DNA of 64,000 nucleotides from Phlebotomus papatasi (Eukaryota; Arthropoda; Insecta; Diptera; Psychodidae), in assembly GCF_024763615.1 (NCBI RefSeq), contig NC_077222.1, positions 111,881,417 to 111,945,416 of the forward strand, written 5' to 3'. This document shows, one piece after another, positions 9,584 through 22,188 of this stretch. The notes beneath the pieces were generated by a model that was not told the DNA's origin, ran no database searches, and saw nothing but the letters and a program-made list of their open reading frames with translations. Each line of letters begins with the position of its first letter. Position 1 is the first letter of the stretch. The position numbers and the translations under genes were made by a program.

Positions 9584-12499
9584 TTACTTCTTCTTGCCAC
9601 CTTCACGCTTCTCCCCCTCCTTTTGGATCTTGGACTTGAGGTGATCCTTGTAGTCGAGAATATTTCCTTTCCATTTGGTCACTGTTGAATTTTCGCATAC
9701 CCAAATTTCTTCGGCCACCTGAAATCCAAAAAAAAAAAAAACATTAATTCTAATCCGAAAACGACAAATAGATTCAAACCTGGTTGATCAGCCTAAAATC
9801 GTGACTGACGAGCACCATTCCGCCTTCGAAGTCATTGATGGCATCTGCCAGAGCGTCAATTGTCTCCATGTCCAAGTGATTAGTCGGTTCGTCCAGGAGC
9901 AGCATGTGAGGCGATTGCCATGCCAGCCATGCAAACACCACTCTACATCGCTGTCCATCCGACAGCTGCCTCATCGGGCAGATCTGCTGACGCCCTGTCA
10001 GCCCATATCTCCCAATAATCTTTCGCATCTCCTCGCGCTCCTTCACTTCCGGAAAGGCCTTCATCATGTATTCCAGTGGACTCAAGTCCAGATCCAGCAA
10101 CTCATGCAAATGCTGATGGTACCTGTTTACATAAAAAATTGTATGAAACTGAAAAACACTGACAAAATTGATTCTTTTTACAGACCATTTTTTTACTGGT
10201 CAAAATAAAGTTTATGCTATTTATATTGCTTTTTAAATAAATTTTTTTATCTCTAGCAACCCAATTTGACTTTTTTAATTATATGGCTCCGGCACACCTT
10301 TTAGATCAGGAAAATTTCCTGAAATCGAAATTCAAAACCCTTTCTTTCTCGCATGTTTTGCATATGACTATCTCATTCTTTCGCATACCAAATTCGATTG
10401 AGCTAAATTGAATTTGAAGTGATGTTTAAGAGAAGAAGAAGACTGCGAGAGAATGAAATAGACATATTCAAAACATGTGAGAAAGAAAGGGATCCGAATT
10501 TCGACTTCATGAAATTTTCCTGATCTAAAAGGTGTGCTGGAGGCAATTATCCTGTCAAAATACTTATTTACAGGCAATTATCCTGTCAAAATACTGCCCA
10601 TAGTGTTTTAAATTTAGCAAAAAAAAATCTATGAAGAATATCAACAAAGTAAAGTGCTATTTCAATGAAAAATGAGCATGTTTTCAAAACTTAACTGTTC
10701 TCAAATATGCTTCTGCATTATCGATTTTTCTTTGTACTTATTGGTTCTTGTCTCGACTGCTTTCTTCAGTCCCTGCCGTGTTCTGTATGAAACAGTCGAA
10801 ACAATAACAAATTCAAAGAAAAGTCGATTATGTAGAAGCACTTGAGATCAGTTAAGTAACATATGTTCATTTTTCACTGGAATAGCACCATTAGTTCTCA
10901 TTTGTAACAAGGCTCAATTCCATTTAAAAATAGCAGAAAACCCGCATTTGAAAGATGCCCCAATTCAAAAGTGCCTAACTTCCACAATTTTTTAAGAGCA
11001 AGAATAAAATTTCACTTTGCAATTTTCGAGTTTTTGCAAACATTAAACTTTGCACTTTTCAAAATTTTCAAGGCGTGCTATAAACGGGTTAAATCAAAAG
11101 TTTACCTGGCAATACGCAGATGAGAATTCTTGCGGATCATTCCGGCTGTGGGCACAAGATCACCATAGAGGAGCTTGAGGAGGGTACTTTTGCCAGCCCC
11201 ATTGGGTCCCACGAGGGCTAGTCTCGTGTCCAAATCAATGCCAAATTCCAAATTTTTGTAGATGTAGGGCGATGTGTCGTTGTAGCGGAAACTCACATTC
11301 TGCACCATAATCACGGGCGGTGGAATCGTTCCGCAGGAGGGAAAGTAAAAATTGAGCACTTTGTCATCCACCACCTTCTCCGTCAATCCCTGTGCCACCA
11401 TCTTAGCCAATGTCTTCTCCTTGGATTGAGCCTGTCTGGCCAATTTGGCCGATCCGTGTCCAAAACGTGCAATGTAGTTCTTCATATGAGCTATCTGATC
11501 CTGCTCCCAATTGTACTGCTTCATCTGATTTTCCAGCAGTTCCATTCGTGTCCTCACAAAGGCTTCATAGTTTCCTGTGTAGTACTTGAGGCGCTTCTTG
11601 GTCATATGTATAATATTTGTGCAGACACCATTGAGAAAGTCCTGAGAGTGAGAGATTATCATGAGAATCCTCTTGTAGGACTTCAGTTCTTCCTCCAGCC
11701 ACACACATGCATCCAGATCAAGATGATTTGTTGGCTCGTCCAAGAGCAGCAAATGAGGTTTGACATAGAGAGCTCTGGCCAGAGCAATTCTCATGCGCCA
11801 GCCTCCGGAGAAATCCTTAGCTTGCTTCTGCTGCATCTCCTTGGAGAATCCCAATCCATGGAGAATTCGAGCTGCTTTAGCCTCAGCCTGATCAGCTGCC
11901 ATATCATCCAAACGATCATAGACATCCATTAGCTGCTCCTGAGACTCATCATCTTCACACTGGGCCAGATCTTCAGCCAATTTCTCCAATTTAATACGCT
12001 CCTCATCCACTTCCATCACACACTGCAGGGCTGACTTAGTACTGGCTGGAATCTCTCGAGTCAAATGGAAGATGTCAATATGCTCAGGGATGGGTACTTC
12101 ACGGTTTCCCAGCACAGACAACAACGAAGATTTTCCACAACCATTGAGCCCAATGATTCCATAGCGACGTCCACAATTGAGTTCAAGCATTGTATCCTGC
12201 AGCAATTCACAGCCAAAGAAGGTTATGGAGAAATTGGCCAGTTTAATGTCTCTGGAACGTGGATGGAGAGCCATTGTGCCAGTACAGGCTCTTGCATCGG
12301 CACTAATCCTTGCCTCCTCGTCCAACTTTGCACACAGACGCTCCTCTTCTGTCATCTCCGTGGCCCCATTCGATGTACTTCCATTCTGCGGGGGTTGTTC
12401 CTTCTTTTCAGCTCCCGCACTTGATGATCCGGCTTTCTGTCGGTTCTTTGCAGCCTCCTTTTTGCGTTGAGCCTCACGCTTCTTTGCTTCAGATGGCAT
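9584..12499 (-). CDS. ABCF2: ABC transporter family F member 2 (ABCF2)
   Basis: Three exons: 11106-12499, 9780-10122 and 9584-9718. Together they give 623 residues, the same length as human ABCF2. The N-terminus is a Lys/Ala-rich coil (SEAKKREAQRKKEAAKNRQ). Two ABC cassettes follow. The first has Walker A GLNGCGKSS, signature FSGGW and Walker B LLLLDEPTNH. The second has Walker A GPNGAGKST, signature LSDGQ and Walker B LLLDEPTNH. There are no transmembrane segments, as expected for ABCF proteins, which work on ribosomes rather than in membrane transport. The C-terminus ends in a Lys-rich tail (REGGKKK). The 983-bp first intron contains a 260-bp foldback MITE. The role in translation is family knowledge; the exact target in insects is inference. 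Confidence 0.95.
10285..10544. mobile_element. 260-bp foldback MITE inside ABCF2 intron
   Basis: The ends are GGCTCCGGCACACCTTTTAG and, reverse-complemented from the right, GCCTCCAGCACACCTTTTAG. The inverted match extends inward for roughly 110 bp per arm around a centre containing AAGAGAAGAAGAAGA. A second copy of exactly the same length is at 17643-17902 and a degraded one at 1708-2184. Immediately downstream a 24-bp block (GGCAATTATCCTGTC...) is repeated twice. Confidence 0.75.
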
Positions 12500-13129
12500 T
12501 TTCTTTTCCTACCAAAAAAATTCTCTATTCGGGAAAAAATGTGAGGTTATGGCTGTCCTTTAGCGTTGCTTTCTCTCAATCTCAAGCCACGCACTCAATT
12601 TTTTACTATCAAAAATGCAATTTACTACTAAATTCCACACAAGGAAACGTCTAAACAAGCACTTGTAGCAAGAAAACTCCCGAAAAAGCTCTTCTTGGGC
12701 ACCAATCGATAAAACTCACAGTCCCAAAGAGCTCTTCTCGTACGAAAAAAAGGTAAAGGATTTATTGATCCAACTGCACTCACAAAAGTCACTTTTTATA
12801 CCCAAAAATCACACAAATCCACAGATAGACACCTCGGCAAGAGATTCAGAGAGTTTTCACGCTGAAAATCACACGGAAAATTACCTAATTAATTGGCTAA
12901 AATAAATATTAATTTTCACGTGGATTTTTGTGGAAATTTCCCCTGTCACTAGTGCTGCCAGAAACCACACCATTCATTGGGCACCACTGAGGATATTCGC
13001 AAAAGGCTATTGAAAATTTCGCCGGCAAATTCGAAAATAACGGAAATTTATTTGGTCAGGAAAATTCAGAGTAACATAAAAAAATGAATATTTCAAGGAT
13101 TTCAAGATAATTTAAAATATAGAACTGCA

Positions 13130-16100
13130 TTACTGCTTACGCTTCCTCAGTGCACGCGATGGGGCATCATCAGTTTCTGGAGCAGGCTCCTTAGATGTGT
13201 TCCTTCCTTTTCCGCGAGACTTAGAGCCAGTGCTAGTGGTTGACTAGAAGTTAGGAACAGGTTATTAAAAAGAGGAATATACTATTATAAAGAACCTCAC
13301 CTCTACACTAACTCCTCTCTTGCCTCTTGTGGATGCTTTGGAAGCTCGGCTGATGCGACTTCCCTTTGATTTCACTGACTCCGGAGTGGATTTTTCACTC
13401 ACAACCGATTCCTGATCACTTCCATCTTCTTCATGTGCTGCCACCTTTTTCAATCCCTTGGATTTCTTAGCCTGAGGACTTTTGGCTGTTCTGGACACCT
13501 TCTCGAGAACAGCCTTTTGCCCTCTTGTGAGCCTTCGAGTGTCAGAATAAATTTCTGCAGCTTCTGCAGTATCTCCAGATTCCTCTTCCTTGATATCTGG
13601 CTCAGTTGGTGGCTTGGAAGATGCCCTGATATTGCGTCTTTTAGTCACAAAGCTCGAATCGGATCTTGCATCCTCTTCGGGTGTTCCTTGATCGGTAGAC
13701 CTCTTCCGAGCTCTCAGATTCTTGGATGGAGTATCATCCTGACCAGCATCACTAGAAGCCACTGAACCAGCTCGTGAGCGCGTTTTCTTAGTTCCTCCCT
13801 CCACCATCGGCGACTGCGAAGGCGTCTTTGAACGAGATCGCGTTATTGTTTTCTCAGCCTCCTGGGGATCCTCGCTCTGAGCCCTGTGCTTTCTGGGCTT
13901 GGTTACTGGAGTATCATCATCATGCTCAGCAACAGCTTCTAAAGGCCTTGAACGTGCTCTTGTAGTCCTTGGTGTTGCCGGACTTTGCGAATCCTCCTGC
14001 TGAATACTCGAGCGCCTCCTGGTCATAATCCTAGCTGGAGTATTCCCCGGAGAATCCTGCTGTTCCAGTAGGAGAGACTTGCGACGCGTTGTAACTCCAG
14101 CCGGCAGAGGAGTATCTTTAGTCTCAGACGGAGCCCTAGATCTCCTCCTCTTCTTTACTGGCTGCTCATCAATCTCAATCGGATTCTCTTCAGGAATTGT
14201 CGACATTTTAGGCACAGAAGCAGCTCTGGTCTTCCTTGTTGTAGGTTTTTTCGTCTCAGATTCGTCCGTAGATGATGATCTTTTTCTACCTTTGCTCGCT
14301 TTCGACTGAACTGCTGTTCTGTTCTGACTCTTGTTTTTTCTCCCTTTGTCGCTTACTTCGATTTCTGCCCCTTTTTCATGAGTTTCTGATTTTGTGTCAG
14401 GTGAAGCAGATTTTTCCTTTTTTTGGGTCTCCTCTGAAATGCCAGTGATATCATCTTTCGTCTGATCAACTTTGGAAACAGATGGCTCTTCTTGAGAAGT
14501 TTCTGGAACTTGCTCGGCTGGTTCACTTTCTGTCTCCATGGACTGAACATCTGGAATTTTCACGCTAGCTTCCTGGGAAGAAGCGTGTTCTGTGGTCTTT
14601 GCTTCCTCCTTGGAAGTTTTCTTCAGCTCCTTTTCTGAAGTTTCAGGAGACTCAGGATTTTGTTCAGGAGTTTCATCCCTTTCTGCAACTTCGAAACGAT
14701 CTGCCTGGACTACAGCTGAAGATTTCTTATCTTCTGTATTCTGGTCAGTAGTTTGATAAGCGACTTTTGGAGGAGGAATTATTTCCACAACTTTCTCCTG
14801 GTCAGAAATCTCAGAATCTCGTCCAGATTTTTCTTTATTTGACACTGCGAGATGATCTTCCTGAACAACAGCTGCTGGCATTTGCCCTTCAGTCTTCTTA
14901 TCAGTAGTTTCATAAGCGACTTTTGGAGGAGGAATTACTTCAACAACTTCCTCCCTATCAGCAATCTTAGAATTCGATCCAGAAGTGTCTGCTAAATGTT
15001 CATCATTGGAATCTTTGTTTGAGACTTCAAGAGGATCGTCTTGGACAAGAGCTGTTGGATCTTTTGCCTGGTGTTGCTTGTCCGTGGTTTGGTAAGCGTA
15101 TTTTGGAGGAGGAATAACTTCGATAACTTCCTCTCTTTCATCTGTCGTTTTGAATTCTTCCTTTGCTGTTTCCTGTGCTTCTTCATGAATTTCCACTCTC
15201 GCTAGGTCAGTTTCTGAAGCTTCTTTTGCAGGAAGTTGCGAATCTCTCGCTTCCGCAGGATCTTTCACAGCTACTGTTTTATCTTCTGAGGTACTTGATT
15301 GAGCAGTTTCCTTGCTACATTCCTCTTGTCTGCAAGATTTAAAGGAAATATCCTCATCTTCGTCATAGATAACAGCTTTATCTATGTCAGCTATTGTAGA
15401 TTCTTCTGGAATATCCGGATGAGCTTCATTTGGGAATATTGCTGTAATTGTTGCTCCTGGATTAATCTCTTCCATGGAAGGTTCTTCAGATCCAATTGGT
15501 TCTAAATCATCCGGCGAGAAGACAGTTGAGAGGAGAGCTGCCTGATTGTGAACTTCTATAGATTCTTCATCAACTTCCTGTGGTGATTCAAGTTCCCTGA
15601 CTTCAAAAGTATTCCCATGGGAAAAGACTGTAGTCATCAGAGCTCCTTGATTGTGAATCTCAATAGATTCCTCCTTTCCTGACACTTCCATTGGCTCATC
15701 TTGACTCTCAGATGGACATTCAAGCAACAAAGCATCATTGAATTCATCCTTATGGGATTGCGATTCCTCTCCAATCTCCAAATCGGCATACAAATCTTCA
15801 GATTGAACGTCCGGATTGTCACATTCGGAAGAAGCTTCCTGGGACACTGTGTCAGGTTCTGTGATTTTTGGAACCTCAAGTACCTTCTGAGGTTCCTCAA
15901 AGTGACGATCTTCATCTTCAGAACTGTCCAGAATATCGATAACTTCATTGCTAACCAAAGGTTTCCGGAATGGAATTCTTACATCTAGCACCCTTTCTTC
16001 TTCCACTTCCTCCTCCCCATCCTCTTCATCGTCCTCTTCATCGTCCTCTTCGTCATCCTCTTCGTCATCTTCATTTTCTTCTTCACTTTCAGATTCTGTA

Positions 16101-19100
16101 TAGTCATTCTCAGTTTTCTTAACGGATTTGTAAATCTTCGCAACTTCCTCAACTTCTTCCTCACTCTCGCTCTCCTCTTCATCATTTTCTTCATCCCCTT
16201 CCACTTCAATTTCCTCATCATCTTCTTCTGCATCTTCCTCTACTGCTGCATCCTCTTCTCCAGACTCCAAATCTTCCTCTTCTGACACACTTTCTTCCCG
16301 GGACTTCATTAAACTCTTCTGAGCAAACTTTACAGCTGGATTCAAGAGAAGTCTCTTTGAAGGTGGTGCAATATCCTCCGAACTCTCAGACTCTTCCTCA
16401 TTGACACTTTCCTCCTCATCTGCCTGATCACTATCTTCCTGGGACTTTGAGGTCTCTTCCTCTGCAATCTTCAGAGAATTCACTGGATTTATTTCATCCG
16501 AAGCTTCTGGACTGACATCCTCTTCTGCTTCCCGGATAGGATCTTCTTCCTCGCAAGTGATCACAATATCAGGGATTTTGATTTCAGCAGCAGTAGGTTC
16601 TTCAGATACTACAATGTAAAAAGAAAAACCATTTGAAAATTCCAGAATGTAAAGTTAAACTCAAATTTTCTCATTTACTTTGCAATTTTAACCCTCTATC
16701 TAACGGGTAAGACCGCCTCCAGGCGGTCTTCACAAAAATCACATTTACAGCGACAATAAAGGTTTTATTTATTTAAAAGTGCTATAGTGTCCTCGGTAAT
16801 AGTCTTATAAACATCTCTTGAAAGTTTGAATTCATTTTGACTCTTCGTTTTGTTGCTATTGCCAGTTTTGTGTGACAGGTCAGAGAAAAAGCAACAAATA
16901 ATATTTGTGCAAAAAAACTCATTTCCAATTTCCATAAAAATACCGATTTAAAGTTAACTGACTAAAATACATTTGTTTTTTACTGAAAGATATGTCATTC
17001 TACTTTGTATATTTTATTTAAAAAATTTGAAAAAAAACTAAAAATGTGAATTTTAGAAGCTAAAAGAGTTTCAAAAAAATTTATATTTTCTCACCTAGCG
17101 CCTAAACTAAAAAAGATAATGAAGAATGGATAGATTTTTCGACTGCATGTGATCATAATTATCCTAGAAAACATTGTTTTAGAACTTTTTTTCGCATATT
17201 AAAGAAAACACCGTTAGAGGGTTAACCTGTTTTTTTTAAATTGGAGGTTATGTGTGTTCTAACCCCAAAAAAATCAAAAAAGATCATAGATTGATAAAAA
17301 AAACACAAAAACTGAAAAATTAAATATTTATCAAAAATATCCTGGTTCAAAGTGTAATTTTCTTCTACGATTTAATGATTAATTTATAATTAAAAAAAGG
17401 TTTATAAGCATTTAATGGTCAAACAATTTTTTTTAGGTTAGAAACGTTAGAAACTTAGAAGTTTGAAGAACTTCCATCCCATCTCTTACTTTGTCACGGC
17501 TATTGATAAGAAAAAATATGCAACCTATGCAACAGATTAGAAGACTCCAGCCACACATAAAAATTCTTGAACTTTCAAAGTTATCTGAAAATTAGAGTTA
17601 CAATGATCAATCTGACCAATAGACAAAGAGGTGCTTTTTATTGGCTCGGGCACACCTTTTAGATCAGGAAAATTTCATGAAGCCGAAATTCGAAACCCTT
17701 TCTTTCTCACAAATTTTGCATATAACTATCTCATTCTTTCACATACCAAATTCAATTGAGCTAAATTGAATTTGAAGTGATGTTTAAGAGAAGAAGAAGA
17801 GTGCGAGAGAATGAGATAGAAATATGCAAAACATGCGAGAAAGAAAGGGATCCGAATTTCAACTTCATTAAATTTTCCTGATCTAAAAGGTGTGCCGGAG
17901 CCATAAAGGCGAAATTTATGATGAGGCATTTTTTCCATTGCAGTGAATTTTCAAAGTGCAAAGCTGTGTGGAAAAATATAATAAAGATTTCTTACCTTCA
18001 ACAATTTCGAAGATTTCTTGTTGAACAACCCTATCAGGAAGGTCTGCTTGAAGTACTTCAGAAGCTTCAACAACTGTCTGCTCCTGCTCCTTGCTTTTCT
18101 CCTCCCCATCCAACTGAATATCATCCTCTGCTTCAATTTTTGAGGTCACGGAGAAATTCGTTGTAGTTATTTCCTCTCTAAATGTGGTTGTTCTCTCAAT
18201 CACTACCCGGTGCTCGGGAACTCCAGGAGACTTGGTGACATTTGGAGATACAGATCTTAGAGATCTCCTGGGTTTGGGCGAATCAAATGATCTTGTTTCA
18301 ACTCTCGAGGAGTCTGGTGAGAAGAATTCTTCCATTGACGAATCCTGAGCAGAGGTAATTGATCGGTTGGGAGTTTGTCTGAGAGATGGACGAACCGTTG
18401 CTCCCAGGAATGATCCTGATTTTGGAGGTGTTCTCTCTTCTGTCATTGAGACATCCCCTGGCTCCTCTTCAGCTTCCCTAGCAGCAGGGGATTCAACTTC
18501 GAAGAACTTCATGGATTGAGTTAAAGACACGCTATTTTGTGTCTTGATACTTTCCTGGAGCTTGGAAATTTGCCGCTGGAGATCACTCTCAAACAGATTT
18601 GCTTTATTTTTCTGCGGGAAAGTTGTGAGATGTCGAGAGTGTTCATCGTAGCGGTATTTCTTCTGCTGCCCTTCCTCAACAGTATTTTCTGGAGAATTCC
18701 TGTCCATTTTTCTCTTGTGTGAACCATCAATCACCTTAGGATACACCATCTTACTTTCAGGCTTCAGCAGAAACTCTTGAATGGGCTTCCTAACAAATGG
18801 AGCACTGGCCATTTGATTTGTGGTCTTAGCTTGGAATAACCACGACAAAGTGGCATCTTCTACAGCAGCTGCAGATTTCTGATAGATGCTGCCTTCGAGG
18901 CTCCTCCTCTGCTTAATCAGATTGCTACTCAGTGGGACAGGATCCTGGGATTTGTGCTGAAATTTGCTGTGCTGCTTAAAGAACATCTGGGATAAATTTC
19001 TCACACTAGGCGTCATTGTTGAATTATACGCTTCCATCACAAGACCCGGTGTTTCCATATCCACATTTCCCTGAACACTCTGTCTCTTCTGCAACTCCGC

Positions 19101-22100
19101 CACCAGGGACAGAGCCTCCATATACTTTGATCTCTGCAGCAGGTAGGAAAATTGCAAGTTCCTGGCAAAAGTCGAATCAATATTTTGCAAAAATTCTCCC
19201 AAAACTTCTCCATCGGCTTCAGTTAGAGCCAAATTGAGAATCTGCCCAATTAACTTCAATTCCCAGCACATTCTGAAAAACTCCCGGAGAAGTGATGGAT
19301 CCCCCCGACTCTTCTGCAACTGAAAAGCCTCGCAGACGAGCTTATTGGCCAGAAGACATCGCATCTCTAGCAGAGGCGATATTGGAGGTCCAGGTGATTG
19401 AAGAGCACGCAATGCCAAACACAAATTGTTCTGCACCAGGAGACATTCTATCAGCAGTTCCATTTGCCACTGCGAAAGGTGTTTGTCCTGACCCAAAGGC
19501 GAAATCAGATCCTCAAGAGCACCCTGAAATACCATTTAAAAAAAGGTGACATTAAATAATTTCATTCCAAATGCATTAAAAATTACTTTTACTCACCTCA
19601 AAATCACCATGATCTAGCTTCCAGAAAGCCTGAGTGGTCTTAATTAGACTGGTGCTCATCTTGAAGACAGCCGGGAATTTTATCACATTTCTAATAATTT
19701 CAATATACTTCTCGTCATTTTTCATGGCCATATCCAAGTCCATGAGGAAGTACATGAAAAGGGCATACTTATTTTCCACCGGAATATCACTGAGGTGGAA
19801 AATGCTGGTCATTGCGTGGAGAGTAGCAGGTGGATAGAGTCCATTTCCGCCACTTTTGCGCCACTTGCTCCTCAGCACAGATCCACAGCACTCCTTCTCG
19901 ATAAAAGTATCGATGTAGAGGAGGCTGCAACTGCATTCTCCGCTGTGGAATTTGCCTTTTCTGGTCAAACTATGAAAATCCATGCGCTGCTTGTCGTAGA
20001 ACGTCTTGAGAATGGGATATGGATAGGGCATGAGCGGGAGGGTATTTTGAGAAGTTGTCCTGGGGGATTTTGGCGAGGATATCCATGGGCCTTCAGGTAG
20101 AAGTTGCATATTATGTAGCCACTGGAGGACTTCCTGATAATCCGCTGACACTTGCATAGACTTCAGCTGTTCGGTGAGATTCTCCTGGATATCATGGGGG
20201 ATATAGTCGATGCAGAAGTTGATAATCATTTCCAGAAGTTCAGCCAGCAATCTCAGTTGACGCGTGCAGTGAGCCAAAGTTTTTGTGGAATGAGCATCCA
20301 AACGACGTCCTGAGAGGTCAAAGAGACACTCACACAGATGATCACAGCACTCCCGGATGGCACCAACTCTCTGCCACATCCATTCAGTCAGTGTAGATAG
20401 AGATAAACCCTCAAATGGCTGACGACCGAGATGACTTCCATCAGCCCAGACTTTTGCACACTCCCTCAGAATTCCCACACAATTGTACTCCAGGGCAATT
20501 GACAGCAAAAGATCCCTCTTGGCTGTGATTGAAGAACTGGCCGTATGATTAAATTCTGTGAATTGTGGCAGAAGAACAGCTTCCAGCATTTCATTGAAGC
20601 ATTTATCTGGTTCTAGGATTGCTTTAGGTCCAAATGCCATGAAATTTTCAATGGCTCTATTCTGCAATCCTGACCAATGATAGCGATAGCTTCCGATGTC
20701 ACTTACACAGACACAGTCAAATGTTAGGGAGTTTGGATAGAAATGTTCTTCTGGTCTCTGGATAGAATTGAAAGCAGTCACTGAATTCTCATCTAGCCAT
20801 ACATTTCGTAGAGACTCCCTAGTAAGTGGAAATATTGCCAGGAAGTTTGCTTTTTCTTGCCATTCAAGATACTCCGGCATTTGGTCCTTGTACCACTGAT
20901 TGAGGTCAAACACTAAAATCTTCCCTCCCCTATCCACAGATCCCCATGATAGCATGCAGATACTAGTTTGGGGATCTTCCGGAGTCAATTGCCGAATGAA
21001 AGTCTGACTATCGAGCGGATACAGCTGCTCGGAGTAGTTCAATATGGTCAAACAAGGTCTACTGGACTTGAAATACTTGTACATTGCGCAATTGTTCTCA
21101 TCGACTTTCTCCTCAATAGTTATTGAGTGCATCACAGCAATGGGCAGATTCCTCCAGGAATGCATGGCCCAGAGATAAACATGTCCCCTGGGATCATCTG
21201 CGGGTTCTATAGAGGCCAATTTCATCAGGGGACAATCCTTCTTTGGAGGGTAGGCCCTATGGATAGCTTCTAGTTTCTGCAGATTATACAGAATCAAGGA
21301 ACCATCTAGGCATCCGACAGCCAGCATCATTATCTCCTGCAGATCTAGAATCGAGACAATTGCCGACGAATCCTGCACACTAAATATTTCCACCCCAAAA
21401 AACACCTTTTCTCGCATTGTCTGCTCGAATATCCTCTCAGAAGCTTCCGGGGAAATCTCAGCCGGAACAATGGTACAGGGACTGGGTTCAACATGGCACA
21501 GTATATTCTGATTGGCAAAGAGACTTGATCGGAAGAGCAAGAGATTCACATTCACCAGCACTATCTTTCCCGAAACGGTTCCCACAGCCAAGCAACCATC
21601 GAATCTCGAGAGAATATTGTTCAGATGACTTACTTGGATTTCTGTGCAACTGACAATGCCATCGTCAATGCTTATGAGTTGAATGGGGCGCGATCCTTGT
21701 ACGGAAAACAAGCACAATACCCCATCGAAAGCCGATGTCTCGAATCCTATCGCCAGGACAGTTGTATTTACGTCCGGAACATTAATTTCTGCCACACAAG
21801 TTATACTCAGAGTAAGTGACCTGCAAAACAAGCATCATCAGAATCTCAGTCACCATAATAATGTTTTTTTTTCCACCTCAAAGTGTGTTGGAAGTTGTAG
21901 CAGGAAACTTTCGCCCCGGTGACCACAGACATAACCTCAATGTTCGCTCCATAGGCAATCCAGCAAATCCTACCATTCCTAGAGATTCCCGTTATTTTTT
22001 CTGAAATATGTGCAATAGGTATGTTTTATATAATATCTTAATAGAAAATACGGAATCACATTATAAAAAAAAAATTTCCAGAAAAATGCTTTGCTTTTCA

Positions 22101-22188
22101 TCTCACCTCCTCCATTTTCATTTTGTATTTTCCCTTCTGCTAAAGATGAAGATAGGAATTTTGTCGAGGTCTTTAAACAAAGCTCCAT
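13130..22188 (-). CDS. Elys: ELYS / MEL-28 nucleoporin (AHCTF1-like)
   Basis: Six exons: 22107-22188, 21877-22000, 19597-21820, 17996-19523, 13301-16608 and 13130-13243. All join in frame for about 2,459 residues. The N-terminal ~500 residues look like a seven-bladed propeller (ICWIAYGANIEV, HVYLWAMHSW, KILVFDLNQWYKDQMPE). The alpha-helical ELYS domain follows (YPPATLHAMTSIFHLSDIPVENKYALFMYFLMD and onward, read in two parts). The last ~1,100 residues are disordered, first very acidic, then Arg/Lys/Ser-rich with TRRKS, KKRRRSRAP and RGKRG patches and a RALRKRKQ tail. By family knowledge ELYS binds chromatin and recruits the Nup107 complex to seed pores after mitosis. Classical AT-hooks (RGRP) are not seen; DNA or nucleosome binding by the basic tail is inference. 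Exon 5 carries two internal repeat families. Intron 4 holds two MITEs. Confidence 0.92.
16692..17221. mobile_element. piggyBac-type MITE (TTAA) with subterminal hairpin, in ELYS intron
   Basis: TTAA flanks both sides (16688-16691 and 17222-17225). The inner ends are CCCTCTATCTAACGG on the left and, reverse-complemented, CCCTCTAACGG on the right. Just inside the left end is a perfect 20-bp hairpin, AGACCGCCTCCAGGCGGTCT. The TTAA target, the CCCT-starting ends and a short subterminal inverted repeat are the hallmarks of piggyBac-like elements. The 530-bp interior is AT-rich with no transposase. A right-end hairpin is not seen. Confidence 0.75.
17643..17902. mobile_element. 260-bp foldback MITE, second full copy, in ELYS intron
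   Basis: The left end is GGCTCGGGCACACCTTTTAG and the right end, reverse-complemented, is GGCTCCGGCACACCTTTTAG, with one mismatch in 20. Its length equals that of the copy in the ABCF2 intron and the interiors are closely alike, including the AAGAGAAGAAGAAGA centre. It ends 93 bp before the exon at 17996, close to a splice donor. Confidence 0.78.

Noticed and set aside
10368..10577. Similar short minus-strand frames at 10368-10577 and 17726-17938
   Set aside because: Both lie in copies of the 260-bp foldback MITE; their likeness reflects the repeat, not a protein family.
11426..11932. Long plus-strand open frame (168 codons) opposite ABCF2
   Set aside because: It is an antisense shadow of the conserved ABCF2 exon and shows no recognisable domain of its own.
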